DNA of 14,422 nucleotides from Deltaproteobacteria bacterium (GTDB lineage: Bacteria; Desulfobacterota; Deferrimicrobia; Deferrimicrobiales; Deferrimicrobiaceae): contig JAGGAJ010000027.1 in assembly GCA_017889845.1 (NCBI GenBank), positions 1-14,422 of the forward strand, read 5' to 3'. Shown one piece after another: positions 13,850 through 14,422 of this stretch. Numbering within the stretch: the first letter of the stretch is position 1; each line of letters opens with the position of its first letter. The notes under the pieces are model-generated. The model ran no database searches. It was not told where the DNA came from and was given only the letters and a program-made list of their open reading frames with translations. Both the position numbers and the translations under genes were made by a program.

Positions 13850-14422
13850 ATGCGGAAGATCACCGTCATCAACCAGAAGGGCGGCACCGGAAAGACCACG
13901 ACCGCCGTCAACCTCGGCGCGGCGCTCTCGGAAACGGGCAGGGAGGTCCTCCTGGTGGACCTGGACCCCCAGGCCGGGCTCACGGAATCGCTCGGCGTGG
14001 AAACGTCCGGCAGGCCGACCGTCGCGGAACTGCTCACGGGCGAGGCGGGGCCCCGCGAGGCGTTTCGCGCCCTTCCGAACCTGACCGTCCTCCCCTCCTC
14101 CCCGGTCCTGGCCGAAACGGAGAAGCGGCTCCTCCGCGAGCGGCCGTCGGATTATCCCCTGGCGTTGAGGGACGCACTGGCCGGATTGCGGGGGTTCGAT
14201 TTCGTCATCGTGGATTGCCCCCCGTCGCTGGGCGCGCTTTCCCTGATGGGGATGGTGTATTCCGGTTCCCTGCTGATCCCGCTCCAGACCCAGTACATGG
14301 CCCTGAACGGGCTGGAAAAGATACTCGGCATGGTGAAGACCATCCGCGAGGCAGGATTTTCCATGGAGATTCTGGGCATCCTCCCCTGCATGTACGACGT
14401 CCGGACATCCCTCTCCCGCCAG
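13850..14422 (+). CDS. parA: ParA/Soj-family partition ATPase (3' end beyond window)
   Basis: The first 191 residues of a ParA ATPase; the C-terminal third lies beyond the window edge. The deviant Walker A motif KGGTGKTT is at 10-17 (signature lysine K10, catalytic K15), switch I-type VDLDPQAGLT at about 38-47, and Walker B DFVIVDCPPSLGAL near 121-134. LIPLQTQYMALNGL follows at about 142-155. It begins directly with the ATPase core, with no N-terminal HTH domain, so it is of the chromosomal Soj type or of an orphan cargo-positioning type. The ATG at 13850 has a G-rich run upstream. The usual parB partner, if present, would lie beyond the window, so the role (chromosome segregation or positioning another complex) is open. 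Confidence 0.88.
   Translation, partial: MRKITVINQKGGTGKTTTAVNLGAALSETGREVLLVDLDPQAGLTESLGVETSGRPTVAELLTGEAGPREAFRALPNLTVLPSSPVLAETEKRLLRERPSDYPLALRDALAGLRGFDFVIVDCPPSLGALSLMGMVYSGSLLIPLQTQYMALNGLEKILGMVKTIREAGFSMEILGILPCMYDVRTSLSRQ

Overview
The window is high-GC DNA (C/G strongly preferred at third codon positions) from a Gram-negative bacterium: it encodes an outer-membrane FadL-type porin and an inner-membrane sensor kinase with a periplasmic domain. The gene content (GH57 glucanotransferase, DUF47-PiT phosphate uptake, methylmalonyl-CoA epimerase, class III-like PPK2, TrxR-like ferredoxin-NADP reductase) would suit a deltaproteobacterial / Desulfobacterota-type organism, but that placement is an inference and no rRNA or marker gene here settles it. 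I see no rRNA, tRNA, CRISPR array, phage gene or transposase gene.

Layout. 1-6464, minus strand: read in the direction of transcription, a flavin-dependent nitronate monooxygenase-like enzyme, a DUF47 (PhoU-like) protein, a PiT phosphate permease and methylmalonyl-CoA epimerase, packed with 1-bp and 8-bp overlaps and a 16-bp gap. A 246-bp terminal-inverted-repeat element then separates the epimerase from a GH57 4-alpha-glucanotransferase/amylase, followed by a FadL-family porin cut off by the window edge. 6498-6585 is a divergent promoter region. 6586-7554, plus strand: a type 2 ferredoxin-NADP+ reductase. 7555-8055: about 500 bp without a credible gene, rich in hairpins and short CTCCGCTCGCT-type repeats. 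8056-8787, minus strand: a cytoplasmic glycerophosphodiester phosphodiesterase. 8816-12256, plus strand: a tight operon of a diacylglycerol-kinase-family lipid kinase, an OmpR/PhoB-type response regulator (4-bp ATGA overlap) and a PhoR-like HAMP-PAS histidine kinase. 12270-13706, minus strand: a PPK2 polyphosphate kinase preceded by a small alpha-helical protein tentatively assigned to the RsbRD N-terminal domain family. 13850-14422, plus strand: the start of a ParA/Soj ATPase, behind a divergent promoter region with a clear inverted repeat.

How it may fit together: several unlinked transcription units concern phosphate (PiT/DUF47 uptake, PPK2 polyphosphate-nucleotide exchange, a PhoBR-like two-component pair, a lipid kinase and a glycerophosphodiesterase). 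The strongest local oddity is the element at 3158-3403. It supplies the stop codon of the epimerase and ends two bases before the TTG start of the GH57 gene. Removing it in silico brings an AGGAAGGGG motif at the end of the epimerase gene to about 7 nt before that TTG, so it appears to have split a translationally coupled gene pair. Apart from this element and the structured spacer at 7555-8055, the region reads as ordinary chromosomal housekeeping DNA.
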